Notes under the pieces: model-generated | Told to the model about the DNA's origin: nothing | What the model saw: only the letters and a program-made list of their open reading frames with translations | The model's database searches: none | DNA from: Rhipicephalus microplus | Lineage: Eukaryota; Arthropoda; Arachnida; Ixodida; Ixodidae | Assembly: GCF_043290135.1 (NCBI RefSeq) | Contig: NC_134702.1 | Span: 193,720,491-193,784,490 of the forward strand | Direction: 5' to 3' | Length of the DNA stretch: 64,000 nucleotides | Shown here: piece after piece, positions 48,661 through 59,692 of the stretch | Layout: the number at the start of each line of letters is the position of its first letter | Numbering within the stretch: the first letter of the stretch is position 1 | Program-made: the position numbers and the translations under genes

Positions 48661-50778
48661 AACGAAATAAATGGAGACGAGAGGGGAGGGGGGCATTCAG
48701 TAAAGTTTTTCCGTGTGCACTTATGCATCTGCATTAGAATCCCGGCAGACCAAAAAAAAATAAAAGCAATCAAACGACAGTATCTTAGGCACGCGAAAAA
48801 ACTCGGAAAAATTTGCTTATACCCATAACAGTGCCGCTGTAAGAATTTTTCTTGAAGTGTGAAAGACAAAGCTATGTCTTCTGGCGTGGTTGCATATACC
48901 AGAACTAATGTTGTTTAAGCTAAATATTTAGCTGTAATGACGTAATGTAGCTGCTGCAGTACTTTCATAGATGCGTGAAAGCGATTGAAGAAAAAACATG
49001 CCTACGCACTGTCATAATTCGCGAGCAATTAGAAAAAGCTGTTCGGCAAGCTATAGAATAAATATTACCTGCTAGTGGCCTCTGTTATCCAAGTCAGCTC
49101 TTTAACGACCAAAGTTGCATGCGAAAGCAAGGAGTTGTTTCTTAAGAACATAACCTGAAGTTATTTGTCGCTGTAGCAAAGAGATGCACGTTGTTTGTGC
49201 GCCCATAGCGTGTCTCAAATAGGTAACATGTCAATACGGTCAATGTTGCAACATAGTCGACTGAAATTGTACGCTGTGCCAGGCAAACGAGCGCTGCTAG
49301 ACTCATTGAGAAAGGTCGCCAGCCATCTCGCGGCGCCTTCGGCAGGCGGCAAAGTTACACTTATCCGCTGGGCGACGTGCCTAGAGGGACGCCCGTAGCA
49401 ATGTCGCGCTGGCGGCTAATCTTAAAGGGCATGCTCTAAACCTAAAGAGGACTAAAGTGGGGTATGACACTGGTTCTTCAAGGAACTAAGTGGGCCGCCA
49501 CAGATTGCGAACCAATTTTGAACCAACTTCTAGAGTAACTGCAATCCACTTGGTTTAAATGTTGGTCCTCGTGGAATGCTCCAGTGGGACAAGCAGTTGA
49601 ACCATCTGGACGAATGCAAAAAAAAGAATGCCACCCTTTCGTTTGTCCGGCATGTTTTAATAATAATTCCAACTTGATCAGCATTGAAGAACTCAAAGTA
49701 TGGGGCACGCCACACAAATATACACACACCACTATTTCAAAGTAAAAGAACGCAAATACCGACCGCCTGTGCTACACTGCAAAAACTAACCATCGGATAT
49801 ATATAAGCACACTACCTTGACCTCCGTGTAGTGCCGGTTCACTACGTCTGCTCGACGTAATAAAGCAATAAACATGGATAGCGTAGTACGTGAAATTTTC
49901 GTGTTCTCATTCGTAGCACCAAAGTGCACCGATATTTTAATATGAAGCTACCTAATCTTCAACATCTCTTCAGTCAGTGAATATGAATTATCAGCTGGAA
50001 CCCGATCGTGTCGGCCGAACCAATGTTAGCAGTGTTGGTGCACGAACCCGTAAATGCAAGCGTAACAGCGGCGCTTATGCAGTGTTAAGAATCGCGTGTA
50101 TCTAAGCTCATGGCTGCCTCTGCGCAGAGCTGATATACGGAGTGGACAAGGTGACGGTAAGTTAAGGCAACATTTATATACAGAATAAACAAAGGCGTTA
50201 CATATTCGGCACTGGGGCCGACAGCTTAAGGAGCTCGACGATGAGCCGGGATTTTTTCGAATGCTCTGACGCTCACGTTTGCTGGAACGCTATAATGTGC
50301 TGCTTTTCGTCGTGCTGCTTGGATGTTTTAGAGGTCCTGGGTATTCCCTACGTCAGCAGCCTACAATCAGGAACCGCTGCTGTATTGCACCGATGGGCGT
50401 GTGGTGTCGCCCCGCGTAGCGTAATACGTGCTGGGCTAGGTGACATCGACTGCATCATCGGTGTGAAATTGAACCCTAAAGTGGAGTGAGGTTGCCACGC
50501 GTTGCGTAAGACACAACGTAGCCGGTGATAGCGTCAGCCTGGCTCGCTCACCAGTTTTGACGCTGGTTGCCTTAGCAGAAGCACTGAAGTTCCGTTTAGA
50601 CTCCAAGGCATAACAGCAAGAAGGCTGGCGAAGCACGTAGCTGCTCCACCGATGCCACCGTGCAGGCTTCTTGCAGACAGTGTCACTATGCTTACGAGGA
50701 GCATGGCTAAACGACAACTTTCAATAAAAAAATACAACTCCTAAGAACTTTTCGTCGTCGTTAATTTAGACACAAGTG
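48661..50778. other. intronic, nothing recognised
   Basis: Non-coding part of the 11-kb M13 intron. The open minus-strand frame at 50,436-50,717 carries RNFSAS and ATSVKTGERARL but no complete family match. Its GTTTTGACGCTGGTTGC core is shared with 16.7 kb. Confidence 0.45.
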
Positions 50779-50789
50779 AAAAATAGGTA

Positions 50790-52775
50790 GAGAGAGAGAG
50801 AGTTTATTAGAAGGCAGAGAGGTCAGCCTGAGCTAGTTCGCTCTAGCCTGCTACTCTACACAGGTGATAAGGGAAAGGGGAAGGAAAGAGGCATGAAGGG
50901 TGATGATGGGGACAAGATGAGGTGATGCGTATGTACAAGTAGCATACGCCACTTAGCATAGTACCCTACAGTCTAGTTTCTAGTCCAGTGCTTTTTATAA
51001 AGTCTAGAACAGCCTTTGTAGCAGTTTTTGACACTGTTTGGTCGTTCATTGCTGACAGTATGTGGCTTTCACTTAATGGTGTTCGTCCGAGGCTTGCCAA
51101 CGTTGCAGTTAGCATTTTTCTTTGCACCACGTATAATGCACAGTCACAAAATATGTGAGCTATCGTTTCACGCACTTGGCCGCGTTCACAGTTCTGGCTG
51201 TCCGCACGGCCGATTAGGTGGGTGTAGTGGCGAGTGAAGGCGACGCCCATGCGAATTCAGTGTAGTATATTAGCATGTCTTCGGCTGATTTTATCTGGAA
51301 GACGAAAAGTCATACCGGGGTCTGTTTCCCTCAGGCGCTTGTTCCGGTGATCTGGTAGCGACCAGTAAGTGGCAGCGCATTCGCGCATGAGGGATCTCAA
51401 CAATGTGTTGACGTCACTTCGCGAATATGGTACTTTGACGTACATAGGAGCATTGTATACTGCCGCTCTTGCTTCGCTATCGGCTGTTTCGTTGCCAACT
51501 AGGCCGCATTGTCTAGGAATTCATTGGAGTGTAATCAAGTGACCACTCCTCTGGGTTAGGGAATGCTTGGACGTTTCCTAACGCTAACTCGTAAAACTGG
51601 CCTCTTCTTGAGCAAAAATGAATAGCTTGAAGCGCTGATTTTGCATCATACAGAATCGTCTATTTACGCGGTGCTTGGTCGTTCACAAATTTTATGGCTT
51701 CTTGTATAGCAACAGGTTTTGCAGCTGTTGAAGATGATATGTGATCTAATTTGTACTGTCGGGAAATACCGAGTTGAGGAATCACGAAGGCTGCAGCTGA
51801 GGCGGATGACGTTATGGATCCATCGGTGTAAATGTGCACAGAGTCGCTGTATCGGTCATCTAAATGTGCCAGGTTGAGTTGCTTGAGGGCAATATAAGAA
51901 ACACGCGACTTACACGAAATTTCACGTATGTGAAGGCACACCAACGGTTTATTCAATGTCCATGGAGGCACTCCTGGGGTTACGGCAGGTGCAAAGCCTG
52001 AAGGGATCATGTGTGAATGCGTATCGAGGCATCGTGAATAGGTACAGCCTGGTCGGTCCCCTTGTAGCGAAGACAACGGGTGCTGTGCATGTCGGGTCAG
52101 CAGACAAAGGTGCATTCGGAAAGGCTCACAGGACGTGTAAACCTGCAGAGGGTAGGTGCGGGCTCCTATATAGTGCCAGATGTTGACGTGCACCGTGGCA
52201 GGCCAAGGCATATTCTCAGTGCTCGTGCCTGAGGGCTCTCTAAAGTACGAAGGCACGTTGCCCGCATGCTAGAAAGTACAGGTGTGCTGTGCCGTATATA
52301 GCCCACAAAACAATGCCTTGTATAACTGCAGAAGTCTTTTCTCTGAAGGGCCCCATCTTAGTCTTGCTATAACACGAAGAACATACACAAAATTTATTAG
52401 TTTGTTCCGCAACACAGTCACATGCTTTCACCAGGACAGGTTGTGATCCATGACCACCCCTAAAGAGCGGTGGTGCTTGACTACGGGAATCACTGCTCCG
52501 TGAGTGAAAATTGGGTACCGTGACATTGATTTCATCGTAAATGCCAATGCAGCACATTTTGCTATTGAAAGTTTCAGGCCCTGATGACGCAAATGCTTAG
52601 ATGTTATTGATGTGCCTTGTTGTAGCCTCGCTCGCAGTTGTGGTCGCGTTGCTCCAGATGCCCATATGCATATGTAGTCCGCATACGCACTGATTCTGAC
52701 AACGTCGGGAAGCTCAGCTTCAAGGCCAATGAGTGCCATGGTAAAAAGCATGGGGCTCAGGACGGCGCCTTGCAA
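50790..52775 (-). mobile_element. 5'-truncated non-LTR retrotransposon (RNase H-bearing, I-like)
   Basis: Minus-strand insertion of about 1,986 bp with a perfect 11-bp target duplication AAAAATAGGTA (50,779-50,789 and 52,776-52,786). It starts inside reverse transcriptase at QGAVLSPMLF. The YADD box reads YADY (near 52,685). RNase H follows with VHIYTDGS (near 51,830), then a C-terminal region with a CxxG/HxxCxC-like cysteine/histidine cluster (about 51,150-51,190). The 3' end has TTCTAATAAACTCTCTCTCT. Several frameshifts and stops separate the blocks, so it is dead. The RNase H after RT points to the I/LOA-type groups, but I cannot fix the clade. Confidence 0.87.
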
Positions 52776-52786
52776 AAAAATAGGTA

Positions 52787-54660
52787 GGTGTCCACTGTCC
52801 CCTGCATATTGCGGAGTGATGTAGATATATGTACAAAGACAACGACCAGACCACTAGCAGGCGTGGTTAGCCCACTGTGCTTTTTAAGTCGCTCGCTGTG
52901 CAACGCCGGCCGCACGGTGATACATATTGGCGCTCGCCTTCGTGCTACATGTTTGCCAACAACTTTCGCATACAGAGAAAGACAGTTTTAACTAAATGTT
53001 AATGCGGTAGACATTATTTGGTGTCAAAAAGAATCTGTGCGACGTTTTTTTTCGCGTGCACCGGCAACGCACTCACACCAGCCGCCGGCCGTGTTGGTGC
53101 CGATGACATCAATGTCTACTTCGTATATCGCTTCGAAGTTGGGGCCAGTGACTTTGCGGGAACACGATTAGAGCCGAACAGCTTAGTTTTATTAACATTC
53201 TCGGTGTTATTCGTAATGTTTCCTCATTCGGCACATTGAAACGGCTTATTCGAGGTGTGTGGGCTCGGAGACATGCACTTGTTGGAGCAAAAGCCAGTTC
53301 GTGCCAGCAGCTGATAAGCAAAAAAGAAAAGAATACGCGACGGAGCTCGTTCGCTCACTGCGCCGACGCGAGTAAAACTTTTTTGCTTTTAACAGCTGTG
53401 ATTAGTTTATAATGCTTCGCTTTCACCGAGACGCACTTCCGATATCACTTGTTTTTGAGATAACCGACAAGACCGAGCAGTGCAGCGTGGCAGCAGACGA
53501 TCGGTGCGCAGTCACTTTCCTCGTTGGGCCCTTAATTGTCGGGTGTTTGCACACGGCACACACTGCGCCGCATTTTCTCCTTGTTGAACTAATTTAGCGA
53601 TTGCAGTTAGTACAACTTTGACCGATTTCGGCTTACAGTGTAGAACGGGTGCATACTTGTCGTATTTTGTCTTATATGTACTATCGGCGTCAAATGAAAC
53701 CCGAACAGCGGAGCGCGTGTGTCAAGCATTACAAAGAGTATAGTGTTGGCCGTCCAGTCATCACCATTATTAGGCATGCACATACGGTTTGGCAGCACTG
53801 CGCGATCCACCTATAGTACATTATCTGCGTTTCTGCTCTAGATTTATTATGGTGACAATAATGGAAATCGTGGACGTGCCAAGCGCTTTTGATCGTCTCA
53901 CTCGCAATTCCTTGCTTTTACTTTAGCGTCGCAGTGCGATCGGTGTCTCGGCGCCATACAACAAAAAAGAGGAATATAATCGGTTTGCGGTTGATATTTA
54001 AACGACGGTCGTATCTCGTTCGCCATCGCTGCTTCACCTACACCCTTCTTTCAGAGAACGACCCGAAAAAGCTTCATTTTAACTAAAAATGCCGATGTTT
54101 CTTCAAAAAAGAGCGCGCAAATTGTTTCACTTTACCGGCACGAAGTGCAACAGCGTGAAATTGCCAGCATTATTAAGTGACCGTTGTCTACTATAAATAA
54201 AATTTTCCAGGCTTTCCGTGATGATTGACTCCGTAATGACAAACCGTGCTGCAATACTCACCTTCGTCTGCAGTTGTTTGACCTCTGTATTTTTTTTATT
54301 TTGTTTCGTTCAGATACCATACCTTGAACACAAGCAGAAATATTGCACTATAATAGGGGGATCGTGCAGTGCTGCCACACCGAATGTGCGGGCCTGTCTG
54401 TGTCAATGACTGGTGGACGGCGCGCACTATGCCATTGATAAGGCTTGTGCCACGCGCTCCGCTGTTCCCGTTTCATTTGATGCCGATAGTACATCACAAT
54501 AATGGATGAAAGAAGAGATGACAAAGTATGCTAGATTGAAGTTTTTTCGTGTATCTTCTTCGTTTCGCTTTTGTCAATCGAAAGTTAGAAGCTAAAACTA
54601 CTCCACAAAGCCCTGGAAGACTCGGCTGCCTGGCTTCTAGTTCGTTACCGATTTTCTCAC
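52787..54660. other. intronic, nothing recognised
   Basis: Non-coding intron sequence. A 61-codon plus-strand frame at 53,412-53,597 has no recognised motif. Confidence 0.5.
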
Positions 54661-54760
54661 CCTGAGATGCAGTTTGCGGTCGACGATTCCCTTGTACTGT
54701 TCCATGAAGCAGGAGAGCACCTGTGCGTACCGGTAGTGCGTCTCCTCCGTCCACCACTTT
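54661..54760 (-). CDS. M13 gene exon: WW segment
   Basis: Acceptor AGCACGTACAG, donor AGG/GTGAGA. One base completes a codon, then 33 codons begin KWWTEETHYRYAQVLSC and end YKGIVDRKLHLR. This matches the M13 stretch 'dWWtxxtxxxFxxxxxCxxxQY' that follows the zinc site, including WW, Cys and QY. An earlier acceptor at about 54,799 (GGCGCAG) would lengthen the exon in frame, but the phase fit with the preceding exon favours the start given. Confidence 0.85.
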
Positions 54761-55297
54761 CTGTACGTGCTCGACACGGTGTACAGGAAGCCTGCGCCGA
54801 TTTCGTTACGTAACGATTCGTACCACGATCAAAAGGTGAGGACGCCGTCGCTGTTCATAAACAGAGTGACCAATATAGACGTATCGATATAGTTCATTCT
54901 GCTCAATTGTCGCGGTGTCCAATTTCAACATTACGTACGAGCTTTACAAACTAATGCATTACTGAACAGGATGAATGTAAGCAAATAAGATAGGTACAAA
55001 TCTGGTTCTTTTACAATTTCGTAAATTTGGCCGCCTTATGCTGGACAGCAGCTTGCCGTGCGGAAGGCCCATACCAAGCTTGATATGCCCACATCTGTAA
55101 TTAAACCTTATTGTCGCACAGAAAAGATGCTCCACTGTACTAATTCATTGAGTGAACAATTAAGCAAACGAGTAATAAAAATAAATAAACGCAGAATGAA
55201 ACGATAATCTTGAATTATTGCTCGACCGTAGGGGTGGCACCTTCGATAAATGAAAAATTGTGCGTCACTCCAGTGTCGCTGACAATACGCTTCGAAC

Positions 55298-55430
55298 CTG
55301 GAACTGAAGTTTGCCTTTAATATCGAACGCTCCAAGAAACTGGTTGCGCCCACTGAACTGTGCTTAAGTAGCCGTAATGCGATTGCAACGTAAATGTCTC
55401 TTTCGATGATGTTTCGCATCCTTTTTTGAT
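55298..55430 (-). CDS. M13 gene exon: zinc-site equivalent, HExxH lost
   Basis: Acceptor AAAGCTTCAG and donor CCAG/GTTCGA (weak). The length of 133 bp keeps phase with both neighbours. Reads MRNIIERDIYVAIALRLL and then SSVGATSFLERSILKANFSS. The VGAT-x-x-LERSI part sits where M13 enzymes have 'GAxxxHExxH': both histidines are Leu and Ile, the Glu is kept. The segment is shorter than usual before the WW motif. The weak donor leaves the exon end uncertain; the frame stays open beyond it. Another frame gives NQFLGAFDIKG at the same spot, which would imply frameshift decay. Confidence 0.6.
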
Positions 55431-56232
55431 CTGAAGCTTTCGCTAACCAGTAAAAACGTCAAAATCTATGCCGTTTTGCGGCTAGCAATTAGGTCGTCCT
55501 GGCGCTACTTGAAACTAGCACCACGTGAAATCAACATAGCTTAGGTGTTATGAAATAGTTTTGAACATGAATTCTTACCTCGTTTGTCAATAGCACCCAG
55601 CATGGCATGAGCTATTCTGGCACCTGGTCTGGAGACGCTGAATATGCTGTGAAGTCGCACCAAAAATTTTGAGCTCGTCAAAAGTGCGCACATCACTAAG
55701 AGTCAGTACAAGCCTACACGATCAGTAACTCTATTAACTAGAAACAGAAACATATGTGCTGAGAAATCGGCGGAGATAAAATAATGCAGGTGATGAAACT
55801 TACGAAGAAACGTCAGAATGAAGAATAGGCTCGCTGAACAAGCCCATTGGTATATCTGGAAAAATAACATTCATTATGTACTTAAGCATGATGCATGCAC
55901 AAGGTGTATTATACCTCAGCACAACACATGCGTAAAACACGGTTTAGCTAAAACACATGCCCCTTATACACACACCCATAAAATGCGGGAAGCTTCTTTA
56001 TAGATCTGTGACCATGCATATGCACAGTAACATTTGCTCTTGATACTTGCTTTGATCTTAAAAATTAATACCCGTAAAGGAGCAATGCTCGTCTGATACT
56101 CCAAGCGTTAAACGGGGCGGATTGAATATAGGCGATGAATGTGTAATAATTCACGCAAAGCACATATGAGAATCACCGAGAGCGCATACACATAAACATA
56201 GTGTTCTCGCTTGTATGAACAGTGTTACGTAC

Positions 56233-56291
56233 ACAGGGCGTTGGCTTCGCAGTCGTATCTGCACTCCATGTCGAATACGGAGCCCTGCCAC
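56233..56291 (-). CDS. M13 gene exon: W-to-NALY segment
   Basis: 59 bp between acceptor TTTACAG and donor T/GTACGT. The first base completes a Glu codon from the previous exon. Reads WQGSVFDMECRYDCEANAL plus a split Tyr codon. It corresponds to the M13 region from 'eW' to the conserved N-A/x-x-Y just upstream of the zinc site. Two extra cysteines are present. Confidence 0.8.
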
Positions 56292-56476
56292 CTGTAAAGT
56301 AATGAAAAACCATACATAAGTGAACATCGATATGCTAGCACTGAATATTCACATGAAATTTCAAAAGCAAACAACTAAAGTGCTATCACTGTTTTGGACT
56401 CTGTGTTGATGCATTTACGGTAAGTGAAAGCAAATAAAGAGGAAGTGCCTTTGTTGGAGGACATTAAATCACTTAC

Positions 56477-56580
56477 TCCGGTTCAGCTTGTTCTCTGGAG
56501 AACTTGGACCAGTACCGACGCATGGTCGCCCGGCGCAAGATATAGTAGCTCTCGGCAACTTCCTTGCGGTTCACGATACT
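56477..56580 (-). CDS. M13 gene exon
   Basis: 104 bp between acceptor TTTATTTACGCAG and the consensus donor GA/GTAAGT. Reads SIVNRKEVAESYYILRRATM and then RRYWSKFSREQAEP. It fits the M13 helix 'vxxxdyfeNllxlrrxxxrrxlxrlg' that precedes the NAxY region. Starts in phase 0 and ends two bases into a Glu codon completed by the next exon. Confidence 0.82.
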
Positions 56581-57756
56581 CTGCGTAAATAAACATACAT
56601 ATTATGCAAAGTGCGCTCTCTTCTCACCGATGAAGTACATCACTTTTGTATCGTCATTATGAAAAAAAAAACATTTCAGTGAATACAGATTGTTGCAACT
56701 ATGCACGGCGATGATTTTCTGGATACTGCGTCTCGAACAGCAAGCTGCTCGCTTTGTTTTTGATGGCAGTTAGACAGTGTTTCGGCAGCTGTAACTACTA
56801 GATTTGGAGGTGAGCGCCTTTCAGGTTTTTTTATGCGGCGCGTTGAGCAGCAGTGACACGCGGACCACTTCCACCAGTATATTTTCAGAAATATCTGGCC
56901 ATGACCATTTTGTATATTTACGAAGAAGAAACTATGAATATAAGTTTGCTCACGAAGACAATGTGGGGCGTAGAATGGGCTATCTTATTCTTAGGGGCTG
57001 CGAACAAATCGTAAGCAAAGCAGATGAAACAAGGACTAAGAAAGAGTTGACAAAACGCAAGTGCTGGCTCTGAACTGAAAATTTTTAATGAGAGAACGCC
57101 TGAAAAAACTATTATCGGTGCTCGCTGTTTTACAAGGAATCAACAAAAAAGACATGAAAACTGGTATTAACTCTGAACTATGTCAATCATTAGAATATCA
57201 CAATAAGAAAAGAAATATTGCCTTATATTTGAATGCAGGTCAGCCACAACTGCGTTAGTCAGCCTTTTACTGAAAGTACGAGATGCTTGCGCTATAGACC
57301 TTTTCAAAAACGCCTCCCTGGGTGCCGCCATAGTGTTCTTTGGGCTGCGCGAATTGGCGTGACCCCCCAAAAATGCACTGACAAAGCTGCACCCTTGGCC
57401 TTTGTACTCACGCGCGTAGCCCATCATGGTAGTGTTTTTTTTTTTCCTGTGAAAATGTGTATATTGTTGCTTTGTGCGCCTGCTCTTAGCGTCTTACAAA
57501 TGCGACTATCTGCGATACCGGCGCTGATATACTGTACTACCGGTCTCGCATATTATCGCTGTTGTAAGGCCCTGATACTGCGTGTAATCGACGCACGCGC
57601 AATATAGTTACATGTACGTGTACACTTCCATTGGTGCTATATTCCCTACGAGAATAACAGGAAAGTATACCAGAATAAACATTATCGACTGCTCTAAAAA
57701 TATGCCGCATGAACGAAAACGCAGTTATTGAAGAAGTACTCTTAGTGTTTTTATAC

Positions 57757-57834
57757 CGTAGCGTAGATTTTTTCGATCCTGTTGGCGTCCATGATCCAGA
57801 GGGGATAAAATATGTTCACAGTCATCGCCTTCAG
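57757..57834 (-). CDS. M13 gene exon: YPxWI segment
   Basis: Exactly 26 codons, LKAMTVNIFYPLWIMDAN and RIEKIYAT, between acceptor TTATTTACAG and donor ACG/GTATAA, phase 0 at both ends. Matches the M13 stretch 'KxxaixvxIgYPdwixdxxxlxxxYa' after the W-x-D-x-x-T-R helix. It is the most N-terminal exon I could find. Confidence 0.83.
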
Positions 57835-59408
57835 CTGTAAATAATAAAACACACAATAAATTATTAAGCTATTTAAATGACTGGAACAACCATCTTCCAT
57901 TATAGCGTACATTTATCAATGCTGCACAATAGCCGACGTCTATATGAAATGCGGGGTACACGTGAGTGCTGTTCTTTGACTGGAGCTATGACAGTGTAGG
58001 TGATCACAAAATTATTCAAGGTATCTAGCTACGCTGAGCACAGCACACAAAACATATAGTAACACGACTTATTTACATAGCAGCCGCGGCTTTATGGGAA
58101 TGTTGCGGCATTTTTGAGCACCGTTCTACTAGTTGCAAAGTTCTGTTAATGCAGATCTATTAAGCATGAAATCATTGAACGAAGACAAACCGGCAATACT
58201 TACTAAGCACATGTTTGCGGACAGTGAGCATACTAAGGAGATAATACAGTTGTCTTTAATTGGGTGATTCACTGGTATGACCAAAGCAAGCAATGTTTCA
58301 GGAAACAGTAATGCAAAATATGTCACCTGTTCACAGTCGTACTTCAACAGGCTCGTCACCAAAACTCATGAAACAATTTTTCCTAAATATAGTGGTTACA
58401 CAAAATGAGCTTTTTGTTTCACGTATCTCCCGCGACAAGATCTTCTTAAATCGTCTAAGATGTAGAGGGATTAGACGTTGCTGTCACAACAGCGCATGCC
58501 TTCGTCTCTGATTTTGTGTCTACAGGGGCGTTCAAAGTCAGTGAGGGGAGTACCACACCATGTGTTTGTACGAAATAGCGACAAGCTGAAATCACAAATA
58601 TAGATTATCATTTCGCGCCAATGAGTACTACGTGCTAACACCGATTACAGAATGATGTCTCCCCTACAGGAACAGTGCCATCTTTGACAAGTTTGAAAGA
58701 GGAAAGTTGAACTATGCAAATCCCAGCTGAATCACAACTATTCCTCAGCATAAAATGTTTTGTTGCAGCGAGTATAGTTTTCTACTATATTTATCTGAGG
58801 AAACTATAGCTATATGAATGTTTAGCTACCACGGCAATGAAGGGCAGTACCCGTATTTGCCTGATCTTCGTGATTGCAGCTTCAAACACACTTGTGGCTT
58901 TGTTTATTGTTGTGTTATGGTTTTTTTTTTGAGCGAAATAAATATAACTAAGAACTTTGTGAGCTGATACGAAGTAGTGAGCCTAAAAAGACCAAGGTGG
59001 TGCAGTCAAACTGCTGAACTCTTCATGAACTTCATCTGGCGACCAAGAGGGTGCAGGCCAAACGGAGCGCATCGGAGCTGAAATAACAAAGCTTAGACAA
59101 AAACCCCTGCACTGTACCATCACTCTTATGCTGGCTGAAGCGCTATGCGTTGCACTTTCTAGAGACACTGGCGCCAGAGTTTTCTCTGGTGTACTTACAG
59201 GAAACTCTGAGGCAGCGAGAACAAACATGGAAGGAGCATGCTACTGCGACTTTTGTTTCTGCATTTGAATTTAAATAGCAGACAATGACCAGTCAATAAG
59301 TTACAGTATTTTCATTGATGTGCTGGTCAATGCATGTATAAGAAGAAAAACTATTCCGCAGTCCCAAGATGACTGCGTGTAAGAGAACTGCGCCGTCAAA
59401 ACTATATA
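57835..59408. other. no recognised exon
   Basis: Upstream side of the visible M13 exons. The preceding exon (with the W-D-x-x-T-R/K helix) was looked for and not found. A possible small intron at about 59,080-59,195 on the minus strand was considered and not accepted. Confidence 0.4.
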
Positions 59409-59692
59409 CAGGGTGCTCCAGCTATCTTTAGCTATACTTTAAAAATGTGCCTACAAGCGCAATCGCGACGCTACCAAATGCATATTGCTGACCGTTGTCT
59501 GGAGTTGTTCACACAATTTTTTGTGTTCTAAAATAGTGTTAAATAAGATCTGTTTAAATAACTTACTTTTGAAGAAACGAAGATGGATAAAATATTTCTA
59601 TAAGAAAGTCCTAGATCTGTTTGCAAAACGTCCGATTAGACAGTTTCAATCTCTATATCTTTAAATTATTAGTGTTTTTTCTGCTAACTATA

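Noticed and set aside
50436..50717. Mitochondrial-presequence exon (RNFSAS motif with GTGAGC donor)
   Set aside because: The motif is short, no mature protein follows, and part of the segment is repeated at 16.7 kb, so a repeat is more likely.
58983..59230. Two small minus-strand exons with a 121-bp GT-AG intron upstream of the M13 exons
   Set aside because: The splice sites look good, but no frame gives a recognisable M13 segment and all frames stop quickly.
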